From positions 1,199,001 to 1,263,000 of the forward strand of contig JAWNGF010000013.1 in NCBI GenBank assembly GCA_037039685.1: a DNA stretch of 64,000 bases. Reading direction: 5' to 3'. The position numbers and the translations under genes were made by a program. Shown here piece by piece: positions 46,901 to 60,000 of the stretch (positions are counted from its first letter, which is position 1; the number at the start of each line of letters is the position of its first letter). The DNA is from Ceratobasidium sp. AG-K (lineage: Eukaryota; Basidiomycota; Agaricomycetes; Cantharellales; Ceratobasidiaceae). The notes under the pieces were generated by a model. The model did no database searches and was not told the DNA's origin. It was given only the letters and a program-made list of their open reading frames with translations.

Positions 46901-49900
46901 CAAGTCTCGCCTCGATCGCTCCATCAACACGGCGTATCGCGAAATGAAGAGCACGGAAACGGATATGGCTGGGCTCATGCAAAAGATAACTTCGAAGCAC
47001 ATTCCTCAGCAGCATATGGAAGAATGCATCCTGTCCGAGTATCCGTACCACTACGAGGAGTTATTCGACAATGCACCCGCATGGGTCTCCACCCTCCTCC
47101 AGGAAGCCGTAAACAAGGAAACGGACTGGGAAACAGTTGGGAAGTCCCAAATCGATGTGTCAACTATCGATTTTTGGGCGAAGGGGCGTGACCTTCAGTT
47201 TTTGGAGCCGCCAAAGAACACTCCGAAGAAAAATCCAAACATTCAAGCACAGCATCGGACATTTGTTCTCACTTTCATGCATGGACACGGACTCCAATCT
47301 ATTCCACCGATTCCTCGTACAACTCGTTCCCTGGAAGCTTTGCGCGCCGACCCTAAAGTATGGGAGATGTCTCTCAGCGAACGAGCTGCGTTGTACGATA
47401 CATGGTTAACCACCGCGAGCGAGACGATCCGTCAAACCCAGATCGAAGATTTCGAGAACCTGCGAGCAAAGCATGTCGCTGCGCTGAGGGCCTTCGAGGA
47501 AATCAAGGAACAGGTATGTTCAGAAGTTAATGCCGCTTATTACTACTTAACCGGCAACAATCCTATAGGGGAAAGTGAACATTCTGCGGCGTTCGCACAT
47601 CGTTGGTTGCACAACTACAGGTCTGAGAGAATGGTTTTAACTAATAACGCGTCCTCTAACTATCCAAACTCAGGTGCCGCCAAAGTTGTTTCACTGCTTT
47701 CAGTAGGTAATAGACTTCTCTGCACGATCACATTCTCAGTGGAAATACCATATATAGGGGATGCAACCAAAAGTCATGATTGTGGAGGAAGCAGGTCAAG
47801 TCCTCGAGTCACATATTCTGGCCAGCTTGGTCGAATCAGTGCAGCAGATTGTTATGATCGGCGACCCGTTGCAGTTACGTCCCAGCGTAAACAGCTATAG
47901 TAAGAGTACAATTACCTAACCCCAGCGAGGTACTCACTATCTTGGCTACATTCTTCCGTCAGAGCTTGCATTCGACAATCCGTTCACTGGTCAAATATAT
48001 CGTTTCGATCAAAGTTTAATGGAGCGACTTTCTTCGGGGGGATTCCCAATGTCACAGCTGGACGTACAGCGTCGCATGCGACCCGCGATTTCCTCGCTCA
48101 TCAAGTAAGGGACCATCCAACGGTGAATTTTTGTTCCTGACCACGTGCTTTATATTGTAGAAACACATTGTATCCCAACTTAAAGGACCATCAGCGTGTT
48201 CTGGAATATCCTCAAGTGCGAGGCATGCACAAGAATGTCTTTTTTGTTAGTCATACCAATCGGGAGGCAGGCGGAGGAGAGGACTCAGTCTCCAAATATA
48301 ACGCATACGAGGTTAGTTTGCCTTCAGTCAGGCGAATATTGCTTACCTTTTCCCAGCTTGACATGATGTATGAATTGGTGCAACATTTACTCCGGTCCGA
48401 AATTCCATTTTATCTGCTAGATGCTATTGCTCACGTACGTTCGCAGACAAGGTTGCTACAATACGGAAGGCAACATTGTTATTCTGGCGGCATACCTAGG
48501 ACAAATTCCAAAAATTCGTGAGAAGCTACGAAGCATCGTGACAACCATTGTGGACGAGCGGGACGCAGAGCTTCTTGCACAGCACGGACTAGAAGCGGAG
48601 GACACGACCACGGTCCAGGAGGTTCAAGTATCAAAGCACGTGTTAATTCGGTAAGGGTCCCGGCCAACCAGCGTCCTCTTGGAAATTGATGCGCATACAT
48701 GCACCCCGTAGAACGCTGGACAATTTCCAGGGGGAAGAAGGCGAAATCATTATTCTGAGTCTAGTGCGTAACAGTGGGACACCATTCGATGGAAGCCTAG
48801 CTAGCCTGCAATACACCGGCGGAAGAGCACCGATCGGGTTCTTGAAGGTGCGTCGCCTCCAAATCATGCACAGCTAGTGTCCTTCTCAAGCGCCTTAGTC
48901 CCCGAACCGTACCAACGTCGGACTGTCTCGCGCCAAACACGGCCTCTATGTCTTCGGAAACGCTCCGGAGCTCGCTCGAGGTAGCAAGATGTGGGCCACA
49001 GTGTTGCAAGAGCTGCATCAGTCTGACTGCCTGGGCACGGCGCTTCCGATCTCATGTCAACGCCATCCGGAGTACGTTGAATGGATTGCTCAACCTGGTC
49101 GACTAAAAATTGTTTCACCAGATGGTGGGTTTATTCAAAAGTGTCTCATTCGATAATTCATCTATGATCAATTTTGAACTTAGGGGGATGTCTTCGGCCT
49201 TGTCAGGCGCCACTGCCTTGTGGTCATCGGTGTCCGTACAAGGTTAGGGCAGACTCTCGTACTGCTTGAATACCTTTCTAATGTTGGAGTCTAGTGTCAT
49301 TCTGATGATCCCAAGCACGTTACCACAAAGTGCAGAGACCCATGTCTTCGCCTATGTCCCCTTTCACATCCGTGCGATCGTGAGTGCTGGGAATGTTCCA
49401 AGTCCCTTGGAGACTGTCGGTTTCCCGTTCGTAACATACGGCTCCCTTGCGAACACGTACACCCAAGTGCACCATGGTAAACTCTAACTTTCAATGTTGA
49501 ATGAGGAGGCGCTGACCTGAGGAATTAACAGCAATCTGGCTCGCCTTCCTTACAAAATCAAGTGCATCGCTCAAGTCGAGAAGAAGCTACCTTTCTGCGA
49601 ACATAGTGCGAAGATGCCTTGTCACCAAGACCCCGCTACATATTCGTGCCAGCAGCCATGCGGAATGGGCTTCTCGTGTTGCTCCAAATCTTGCTCGGCA
49701 AAATGCGGCGCTTGCCAGAAGCTCAATACTGCCCCAGGATCGGTGCGGCTACATGCGCCTATTCCGCGGACCCAGCACCCAAAGCATTCCTGCGGACGAA
49801 TCCTCTTTTGTGGGCATACTTGCAAGGATGATTGTAAGGAAGGCCACCAATGCTCCGGAACCTGCAAGGATCGCTGTCGCCAAATATGCCCCCATGGAAG

Positions 49901-51982
49901 CTGCCGCTTCGACTGCTCCACAATCTGCAAGCCGTGTGTACGACCCTGTGCTTGGAGGTGTCTCCACATTCAATGCCCATCGGCTTGTGGAATGGTATGT
50001 AATATTGTTGTTAGAGGTGGAGATTCGTATTGAGACAAATATTCCGCGTTTCAGGCGTGTACGCGGCTACCGTGCGACAAGAAATGCCCCAATATCCTTA
50101 GCTGCAGGCACCCTTGCCCCTCAGGTATGTATCAAAAAGCCCAACAGCCCGGTTAAAGACTAACACTCATCCTTTGCTAGTTTGTGGTGAACCCTGTGCT
50201 CAGCAAACCTGCAAGATATGTGCGAGCGACAATACTCTAGATTCTATTGTAGACCTCGTGATGCACGTATCATTGCGCGATCTGGAAGACGACGGTTCCC
50301 TCGATTCGATGACAATAACACTTCCATGTCGACACGTCTTCACGGTAGAAACACTTGATGGCATCACTCATCTCGCCGACTTCTACGAACGGGATTCGAC
50401 TGGAAAGTGGATCAAGCCAGTGACACCGGAGGCTTCAGGAGAAATTCGCACTCGCCCCGTGTGTCCAACCTGTCGAGGAAACATCGATTCGCTTCGGCAC
50501 GGGCGAGTTTGCAAGAATTCCAATCTCGCAATCCTTTCGCACAATGTCGCGTCGAGTTTGTCGCGTCGATTGGGAGCGGCAGAGACCAAACTTTCGCAAT
50601 CGCGTGGGGAGCTCGAGGCCTCTGTTGTCAAAGTTATCAAGGATCGTGTCCCTGCCACTACACCAACCACCCTTACAGATGACGCGCGCCAGGCGATAAC
50701 AGATAGGCTAGACCTTACAATTGCCAGGGATATTAATAGCCCAACGCCCGTAGAAGCGATCGATGACCTGAATGCACTGCACGCCTTCTCGTCACATGAT
50801 GCTGAAGCCTGGCGGAAGGGTATTGCAAAGGTCCTTGACTCGTATCGAGCAGCACGACGAGTGGCATGTGACCGAGATCCCGCCATACAAGCCTACGAAG
50901 CCTCGCTCACACAACTATACCAAGATGAGCTGGGAAGGATCGGTGCTGCCGAGTTCAGCGGCGCACCTCAGGAGATGGAACAGACGGCTCTGCGACGCGC
51001 TCGCATTCGTATTGCGCAGCCTCCCCCACGTGCTAGCCTTCGATTCGTCGTGGAAGCGTTCTGGATCACCATTGACATCCTCATGACTCTCGGGATGGCA
51101 ACAAGTAGCGCCTGCAAGGCGGACGGAACGATAACACCATACCTAACCCCAATGACTCGAAGGGCTGGGAAGCGCTAGCTGAATTCCTGCTTCAACGGGC
51201 CATTGAAGATGCCGAGACGGCCTACCGACTGGCGACCGAATCCGAGTCCTGGAACAAAGCCGTCAAGTGCCAGGTCCTCATTCTGCGAACACGCTATGAG
51301 ATGGCTTCCCACAAGTGTCAAACGGCCGTCGACAAAGGAATCGTTTCAGATCCAGACGCGAAGGCAGAGCTAGTTGATATGTGCCGCCAAGATATTGAAC
51401 AATTGAAAGCGCTGCAAGCCCATGTCCCTCGTCGCTATCTTCAACGATGGAGTTCTAGAGATCGCGCGACCAAGACCGAATGGATCAACGAGAACTTTGG
51501 TCGGCCCGCGGCCATGCTTCTCGACTCCTGGGAGACGCTGAAACGGTCCGTTGCCGCAGAGACTTGGTATCAAGAAGTAACCAATGAAGAGCGCGCGGCG
51601 ATCCTGAACGCCATGATGCAAGGTGCCGGACAGGATCGCTTATGTAAGGCCACTTTGAACAATTGCATTTCGTTCACCGAGCTGATGTCCATGTCACTTG
51701 CAGGGCACACAGGCCACTTTTACCAGTGCCCAAACGGACATCCATACGTTATTGGAGAGGTATGTCCTCCAAATTATGCGACCTCTATTCAAGTACCTAA
51801 TCAATCCATATTTCAAGTGTGGGGGAGCTATGCAGAGGAGCACGTGCCCAGAGTGTGGGGCTGCAATCGGAGGTGCCCACCACCAAGCAACGGCAGGGAA
51901 TACTCATGCAACTGATTTTGTTAACCTGGCTCGTCAGCGTGGGGTACAGGATGCAGGTTGGGATTGGGGTCCACGGCGCTGA
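43927..51982 (+). CDS. ZNFX1/Hrr1/SAD-3-like NFX1-type zinc-finger SF1 helicase, copy C
   Basis: Starts MSSNTPNRAGRGGAPKRG (43927), followed by one CCCH finger (CRDFLTGNCSRGANCRFSH), the ZNFX1-type N-terminal region, and an SF1 helicase with GPPGTGK (about 46608-46628), VEEAGQ, MIGDPLQLRP, QRRMRP, TLDNFQGEEGE and VGLSRAKHGLY. Then come the NF-X1 array (CLRPCQAPLPCGHRCPYK, CGRILFCGHTCKDDC, CSGTCKDRCRQICPH and others, about 49180-50130), a long helical region and a complete RZ-type finger (GHFYQCPNGHPYVIGE joined to CGGAMQRSTCPECGAAIGG). The end is TGA at 51980-51982. One oddity: at about 51105-51175 the frame must shift by one base to continue from LMTLGMATSSAC into GWEALAEFLLQRAIED, which aligns with copy A; unshifted, a stop comes at 51176-51178. 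Either this is a true frameshift that removes the RZ finger, a sequence error, or a splice event I cannot see. It is closer to A than to B. Confidence 0.87.
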
Positions 51983-53910
51983 ATCTGATTACTCGATATT
52001 AGTGCACAGGATTTAGAAACGAAAAGAATATTGAAATTTGTTTATGGAGCTTACGGCGTCGCATGGACATAAAGTCTAACTCTATTGACGAAGCGCTGGT
52101 CAGTATTACGGCTGCCTCAATTTATATCGCACGTTAGCGCTTTCATCAAGTCAACATTTACTTTACACCCACACTTCGAAGTATAGAATATGTAAACCCC
52201 CATATCACCACCTAGATTATGCGTGAAGTCACTGATCTCGCCTCAGTATTGACCAATTGACTGTCACGCATACAGGTATGAACAGCCTCATACACCAAAG
52301 AAATAAACCAGAATTAGAAATCTCAATGCCACGCAGCTGCGAAGAGCCCGGGGTACACGGAAGTTTTCTATGTATGCAGTGACACCAATCCCAGATTTCG
52401 TCTTCAACGTCACCTTTGCTGCCAGTGTAGCAATTAAGCCGCGCACTGGCAAGCAACTGGAAGCGCTTCGAAAGCTTCGTCACTGACATCTTTCAGTATA
52501 TGAATTCTCTTATGGCATTGTTACAAATTTCACCGCGATAATCGACGAAAATCTTTTATTGGGACCTCGCAAGTACCAGTTACGTATTCACTTCTGACAA
52601 AACACCATTATTTACCTGTTGCAAACGGGTTTGGCGACAGCGTCGAGCGTATCTCACACCAGGCCGCAGATAGCAATCAGGACAATTTCCTAGTGCTACA
52701 TCTACGGAATGTAACGTACATAGGCATGTACGTCTCGTCAGTTCGATTCCACCTTCCCATCCCTCGAGCAATTGTATGCTGAGTGGCCGAGATAGTCGAA
52801 CGTCATATTCTCGTCGGGATGCGCTCGGTGTATCTAGGCCTGGCAATCCATTTTCCAAACTGAAATCAAAGTAGACCCGCGATGGTCAGCCAGCCATCTT
52901 TATATTTGATGGCACGGAAGTTCTTTTGCCGCCTGACGGATTTTGTACACAAACTGAAACCCCAATAACCAGACTTCGTTGTAAAAGATTATAGTCGCAA
53001 AAGCAGGGCTAACCAAGCACCCTTACATATAGGAGTGTCAGCCATGAATGCAAGCATACGTCACTAATGGACCCAAAAAGACCACTGCGAGTTTAGCTGG
53101 AATTCGAACTGCAAGCGCCCAGAAGGAGGATGAGTTGGGTGCCTCCTATTTTCGTCGGACCTGTGTCTAATGAGCTCAAAACTGTTTTTCTGAAGAAAGT
53201 TGTTGTGATGCACTTACAGAACTTTGAAGTAGCCGATTCAATCAACCTCGCGACATGCAAACAGGGTAGCCGGCTCTGAGTACGTCCCGGCGGTAAACCT
53301 TGGATCTGCCAATTGGCCCTGCAAACGTATGCTAACTAAACTAGGGACTGAGTAAGGGGCAAATTTTAGCCAGATCTACGTGCGTCCAGCAATATCCCGC
53401 TCAACGGCGGACGAGAATGGGTCCGGTGACTGATGGGGGGATCTCCGGATGTTTATCTCTAACACACTGCCGCATCATATCCAAGGGCGCCACGAGTTTG
53501 CTATATAATTACCGGAACCGAACTCGAAGCTAGAAGCAGGATTGGGAGGGTCGATCAGAGCGTGTCTCATTCTCTGGACGAGCGGTTATCGGTTCCTTAG
53601 ATGGCTGGCGCTTATCCTGCTGTGCCAAGACATCAACCGTCATGTGAGCCAATCCACGCCTGGGGCCTTCCACAACTGGCTCGGAGAAAGACCAACTGTG
53701 AATCTGCTAGTCAAACTTGGGTGTGGCAGCGCGATCAAACGTTGTGATGTCAATGAGCAATACTCTCTGCGCTATCAACCGCCTTTCTTACATGGCGTAG
53801 AGTGAACGGAGGACGAGTTACCGACGGGCTTCAACATCCATCCGAGTCTCAGCGTACTGGCACTCCTATGTCAGTATAGTAGTATATGCTAATTACCCTT
53901 TTAATTCTCC
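51983..53910. other. Intergenic; no gene recognised
   Basis: About 1.9 kb. Minus-strand frames at 52229-52489 (ATG start) and 52580-52858 (TTG start) and a plus frame at 53542-53805 show no family motif and are treated as chance. Confidence 0.45.
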
Positions 53911-53917
53911 CAACGCC

Positions 53918-53924
53918 TATAAAA
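53918..53924 (+). promoter_or_regulatory. Likely TATA element of the 54013 gene
   Basis: TATAAAA lies 89 nt upstream of the ATG at 54013 and is followed by a pyrimidine-rich tract (ccctctagtccctcactcgc), a normal fungal core-promoter arrangement. Confidence 0.55.
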
Positions 53925-54012
53925 TGGTTGGGGTTTACCCTCTAGTCCCTCACTCGCTCTCGATATTCCAACCACACCAAATTACTTCAGCCTCTCAAAC
54001 CTTTTCGGAATC

Positions 54013-56556
54013 ATGTCCAATGAACAAGCTCTCGAGAACGCCAACTTGGACCGCATAGGCGAAATTTCTGTCAAGATTCGCGAGGCCGTTCGACTGGCGC
54101 TGCCAACTCCTGCCGAGCAATTCTTGACCGTCATGGTGCCAGGAAAAGTCGTCAACCTTGGTAAATTTATACACTCTGGGTTTATATTTTTAGCCTCCGT
54201 TCTGACTCGCTTATAGAGGACTACCAGATTGACGAGGTCAACCACGCAATCCTGCCGCTCAAGACCGAGCTCAGCCAAGCCATCCTGTGCGATGATATGC
54301 CGTGTCTGTCTACCCTTCAGATGGGGCCGACGGGTAAATCTGTATCACGTAGCTACGCGAACGCTATCAGCAAGCTGGTTTCTGCCGGTACGGTTATTTG
54401 ACTTTATTGTGCAGAATTGGTCTTTACACCTTGTCCAGAAACCACGATTGGTATCGACGCGAATTCGATGTCCGACGAGCAAAAGCGATACGAACAGGGT
54501 ATGAAGATACTCTCGAGCGAGCTCCCGGACAAACCAGGTTTGTCCCTGGTCGAGCTTTACACCGAGAAGCAAGCTGCGTACACCAAGGCCGTTGAAAACA
54601 AGACCAAGGCGTTCGACGATGCCCTCAAGCGAGCCAAGGACGACCCGATGAATAGATCCACCGCCCAAGTTCGAGAGGCCTACGACAAGTGGGTTGACGA
54701 AAACGCGCGCACCTACAGGAACTATGTACAAGCTGCATACATGGACTGGGTAATCACTGGTCGCAAGGAAGAAGTCGAATATTGGTTTTCCGTGGTTGAC
54801 CAAGACTCGGCCTTGGCTCGTATCGAACAAAGCAAGGTACTTCCTCTTCGATGATCTAATGCTATATGGCCACTCACGCTTTTTTAGGAAGTGATGCGTT
54901 GGGCAGTCGTTCAGGATGTTGACGGGTCGACCGAGTATCAGAAAGTGAAGCTTGAGCCTTCTGATTGGTAAGGTATCGTCAGATCCTCCTTGAGCTTTTC
55001 CTAACGTACGGGTTACTTTCTAAAGGGCCAATAAATGTCTCGACAAAATCAAGTTGGGCACCAACCAGACAAAGACGGCTGATTGGTACACCTGGGAGAT
55101 TACTCGACTGGAGAAAACTAACGCTATGCTGGAGCTACTCAGGGATGTAAGTCAAGTTCTGTTGTATGCTAGATTCGGAGTTAAAAATATTCCAAGTCGC
55201 CACCCAAACTGGAAGTCGATAGTCAGGCTGGAGAAGAGCTTGACGGTAAAATAGCGACTGCCGAGACTACCCTCAAAGAAACGATGACCACACACATCCA
55301 GAAACATCAGGCATATCAAAAAGCTTTGGGCGCGTGAGTACAACCCGACGGCCGCCTTCCCGCGCCTTACTGATCTCCTGCAGTAACGACAAGGCTGGGG
55401 CAGACACGGCCTTGGATGAGTACAAGGCCGCACAAAAGGCTCTCGATGATGCCCAGAAGGACTACGAGCAACTTAAGCTCGCTAGGCTCTCTTTGGACAA
55501 CAAGAACGCGCAGAACACGCTGCTCCAAAGCATTTCTGACGGATTCGCCGGAACGAAGATTGCTGAAAATGATGATCTCATTAACCGTTACAAGGAGGAA
55601 CTTGCCAAGTTGCCTGCCAACTCTGACTCCCAGGGAACCGTCGACGAAGTCGCCGAGGACCTAGGCATCCCCAAACCAATTCCCGATCCTACTAGACCAC
55701 TCCCAACGACTGACTTTTTCACGCCTATCACTGTCGAAGTCACCGCCTCGAGCGAGAAGAAACGGTCTGAATCTAGCGCTACTTCGTTCTCTGCCGGAGG
55801 GTCAGCGTCATGGGGCCTTTTGAGCGTTTCCGCGTCCGTGTCGCATTCGGAAGCTCACTCAAAGGCTTCGAGCGAACTGGCCAACTCAGACGTCAAGGTT
55901 TCATTTGAGTGTATGCGGGTCGATATCACTCGACCTTGGCTCCGCCCTGAGCTGTTCTATGACGATGACTTGGTTCCCGGTCCCGGTGTAAAGTGAGTGG
56001 TCTTTTCGATGACGATTCGTTTCTCATTTATTACTCCTTAGGATCTCGCCTGGATTTGGCCGCCTCCGTCAGCTGATGGAGAGCCCCAACCCGACCGCCG
56101 ATATGGAGGCTGAACTCGCAATGTACAGCACTTTCCCCCTTTATCCAGTTGGTACGTACTACTTGCCCAATGTCGCAAAGAATAGTGGTCTAATAGCTCA
56201 ACATATAGCCTTCCTTGTCGCCTGTAATGTTGTTCTCGAAATTTCCGGTAGCACTACGAGCCTCCAGAGCTACATGAATTCCTCGAGCACTTCTGCAAGC
56301 CTCAGCGTTGGCTATGGCCCCTTTTCCGTGAGCGGCAGTGGTGCCCATTCTAGCAGCGACGCCGGGTCGACTTGCGAGTCTACCGCCTCGGGTTGCCGGT
56401 AGGTGGTACATGTTTGAGTCAGGCCGGTACTAAACTCGTGTCTTTAGCATCGAGATCAAGTCTCCACAGATTATTGCGTGGGTTTCGCAGATGGTGCCTG
56501 CTCTCCCGCGTCTTTCATCTGCCAACAGCAAGGATCTTGTAAGGGATCGTGTGTGA
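54013..56556 (+). CDS. Conserved-looking protein of unknown function with coiled coil and Ser/Gly-rich segments
   Basis: Ten exons (54013-54160, 54217-54333, 54415-54836, 54888-54967, 55026-55146, 55197-55333, 55384-55992, 56042-56151, 56209-56398, 56448-56556) close to 681 codons, 680 residues. The first 450 or so residues are charged and helical, with probable coiled coil (KTKAFDDALKRAKDD, AAQKALDDAQKDYEQLKLA). The last third is of another kind: VEVTASSEKKRSES leads into a Ser/Gly/Ala-rich stretch (SAGGSASWGLLSVSASVSHS), then FECMRVDITRPWLRPELFYD. Later FLVACNVVLEISGS leads into a second similar stretch (SASLSVGYGPFSVSGSG). The two halves look like a repeated strand-turn-strand module. There is no signal peptide. 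I do not recognise a characterised family. The exon 2/3 boundary was chosen because the alternative leaves a 27-nt intron. Confidence 0.8.
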
Positions 56557-57018
56557 GCGCCTAATGGAATCTTTAATGGGTGCTTGGTACGGGAACGGAA
56601 TTGTTGATTATTGCCTTCTAAACCTGTTCTGTCAAAGTGTACTTCCGTTGAATTGAGGATTATTTTTGGGACTGTGCGTGATATTGCAATAACAGCGAAG
56701 CGGGTCCTACTCCAAGAATCTTGTTGTGTCATGACCTGGCTTCGCATTGATTACGCGAAGGGCGCCATGGATAGCACTCACAGCACAATTGATGCTTTCC
56801 TAAATGGCTTAAAATGTAACGATACGGGAAATGATGTGCGTATGACATTGCTGAAATGTCCCTTGTTTTGATGACGAAGCTGGTATGTTTGTGCATATTT
56901 GCAAATACCAGTCTGGACTCGGAGTTTATGGTCCGGCAACAGTATTGACAACCAGCAGGACCTGTTCTGGAGTCGGCATGTTACGATGGTATGTCGAATG
57001 GGAATGCTGCTGTTCTAA
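56557..57018. other. Intergenic; no gene recognised
   Basis: Spacer between the 680-aa gene and the DUF6535 gene; only short frames. Confidence 0.5.
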
Positions 57019-60000
57019 ATGATATGTATTTCCCGCCTCAAGGTTGTGAGATTGAGTAACCTCAACTTTGCCGAACAATGGAGCAATGATCCTGCGCTCC
57101 GGCCAGGCGCAGATTTACGTTTCACAGAACAAGAGGTAAGCGTCACCTGCCGAGCCACCAAGCTGCTCCTAACTCAACCTGCAAAGTCGGCAGAACCTCG
57201 ACGGATCGATACGCACCTCACCTTTTCTTCTTTTGCGGAATCTCAATCAACGACACCGCCTCTAAATACCGCGCCTGCTAGCGACGAGGCAGACAAGCAG
57301 AGACAACTTCCTAAATTCAAGTCGGGAGAGGCATTTCGGGACCATTTTTCTCATGATAAACCCGGGGAGGAGCTGTCACATGATGCCATGGTATGGAGGC
57401 TATACCGAGCAGAAGCGGAGGAATACGACCAGGAACTGGTGACAGGCCGGCGCGCTAGCTTGGATGTTCTCCTGCTCTTTGTAAGTCTGAGTATCTTCGT
57501 GCGGTGCGTGCGATTTATTCGTACAATTCCAGGCCGCCCTGTTTTCTGCCATCCTTACCGCATTTCTTGTCGAGTCGAAGGATTTGTTGCAGCAAGACCC
57601 GGCCCACACTACCGCCACTCTGCTCCTTATTATTGCCCAAAACCAAATCAACTCCAACACGAACCCTCCTACCCCCATTGAGCTACCCGATTTCACGCCG
57701 ACTAAATCAGCACTATGGATCAATGGGCTATGGTTTGCCTCGCTTTCGCTCTCTCTAGCTACCGCGCTAGTTGCAATGCTATCCAAAGAATGGCTCACTG
57801 CGTACACTTCGTCTCGCCAACGACCCGCACACACTCATTCACTCCTCCGGCAGGCTAGATTCGATGGTTTGAACAGTTGGTCGGCCCTCCATATAATCGC
57901 ATTTCTTCCAACATTACTCCACGTTTCGCTGCTTCTATTTGCAGTGGGATTGGTAATTTACCTATGGACACTGGACGTCGCAGTAGCAGCAGTAACATGT
58001 GCCGTTGTTGCTTTGACCGTGGTATTCTACTTGGGCACAACACTACTCGGCGCCGTCATTCCGTTCTGCCCGTTTGTAACGGAGATGTCTCGTTACTTGC
58101 AGCAGACTCTTACTTCCCAGCTCGGAAACTGGTTCAAGAGACACCTCCAACCCTACTCAATATTCTCCGAGCCACGTCGCGAAACGACGAGTTTGGAAGA
58201 CATCCGCGCTGTGTGTTGGCTAGCCGAGAATACTCGAGACCCTGTTGTCATTGACTGCTCGTACCAGGCTCTAGCCGGAATTCGCGTGCCTCCCGAGGCG
58301 TCCGATAAGGCCAACGACGCCGTTAAGCAATGGTACAAGTCATTGGACCGTATATTCCCCGCTGCGTTGGCCCGTTTTGTTGCAGCTCTTCAAGATAGGA
58401 GAGGACTCGCTTCATCCCGTGGAGCCAATCTTGCACGGCATACGAGAACTCTGGTTCAGTTGTGCGAATTCTTGGATACTGTAGATCAGTCGCAGCTGTC
58501 GCGATCGGAAACCTCTCGCGTTGCCAAAGCAGCCACCGAAACCCGCCGTGGAGGACGACCTAGACTTGAGTCCTTTGCCCTTCCTTCATTCTCCGACTCG
58601 CCACCGCTTCCTCCATCTAGGCAGCGTGCCGAACTTGCTTTGGAGGCGCTCGACGGAGCATGGCGAGATGACCTTCCACCGTTTAGTGCGGATACGTTTG
58701 CGTGCTTGACGGCCGCAGAACTCAGACTCGTCGCGCTTACCGCGTCATCGCTACGTCAAGATCAGACTCCCGATACCGATCAGAAAGAAGCCTCAACGCC
58801 AGACTCTAATCCAGAAGCAACTATAATCAACTTTGCCGAACCACCCAGAGCACAACTATCTCTGGCGACACTCCAAACCACCTATTACCGGTCACTCGTG
58901 CGAGGCTCTATTCAACTCCGTTATCATGTCGACGGGCGAACACCCATATCATCTTTTGCGCTGATCACACTTCTGGATGCATTCCGGACGGCCGCGGCAT
59001 GTACCACCCTTAATTCGGAAACCCAGTCCGGCTCCAACAATAACGCAAAAAAGGACGCTGATTTAGCGTTTCTCGTGCCTGTTTTCAGCTTTGATCATTA
59101 TATTCGGCTGACGGATCTCCCTCGCGGTCCACTCGGAGCGATAATACGCGTGTTGGGAATGAGCGTTTTGCATCCGCATGGCACGAGGACGATCTCTAGC
59201 GCATATAAACATACGGGATTTCAGATCAGACTGTCCGCAGCTCGTGCAATCGCAGTTCTTGCTCCCGTATTGTTAAAGCAATGGATGTTACTCAGAGTAC
59301 CGCGTTCTGGGGATAGCGTTACTCCTCCTGAAGCAGTAACTGAACCGGATCTACAGTCCTGGCCAATAATTGGATCGACTTCCGACGCCGCGCGACTCGA
59401 AAACACGATCATGATCCAGTTATTGACCATTATCCAAACAATCGGACCGCATATTGAACGGGCAGGAGCACTTTCACTCGCCGAATCATCATTGGCCGAG
59501 ATGAATAGGATATCCAAGTTGGCTCCATACAGCGCGTTTCTGGCCATCCGACGTCATATCGCACAATCCCTAGTTCCTTTGCTAGAATATGCAATCAAGG
59601 ATCGAAGATTTAAAGGCAACGAAACTCACGTCCCGCTAAGCGATACTGCCAAGACCCACTTGCTCCACTTGCTGACATTCGAAATAAGTGGCAAGACCAA
59701 TACTCGACGCCATCATCTCCCTGCGCAGTTCATCCCGGTTCTGCTCCGCGTCACGCAAGGCTTGCCTGACGAACTTCCGCTTGTTCGTACGGTACTGAAA
59801 TACGTTGTCGATCGAGTCCGAGATACGCGCAATAGCTTGGAGTACCTGCAAATCTTCACCCGTTCGGACCAAGGTTACCCAGCTCTAGTATCCATCGGGC
59901 GCGTTCACGAGAGCTATATCGAGCTTGTCGTTGGTGCCATCCTCCAAATCACGCATGTTTCTATTAGTGGAGGCGCCGGCTCGCGACACGAGAATGCGGT

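Noticed and set aside
52690..52775. gttcgattcc, a tRNA B-box-like word
   Set aside because: No matching A box or cloverleaf could be formed at the right distance.
52229..52858. Two minus-strand frames of 86 and 92 codons downstream of helicase copy C
   Set aside because: No family motif; one lacks an ATG start.
53090..53160. Minus-strand gttcgaattcc, another B-box-like word
   Set aside because: No acceptor stem or A box around it.
53542..53805. 87-codon plus-strand frame in the gap before the 54013 gene
   Set aside because: GC-biased chance frame without motif; no splice context.
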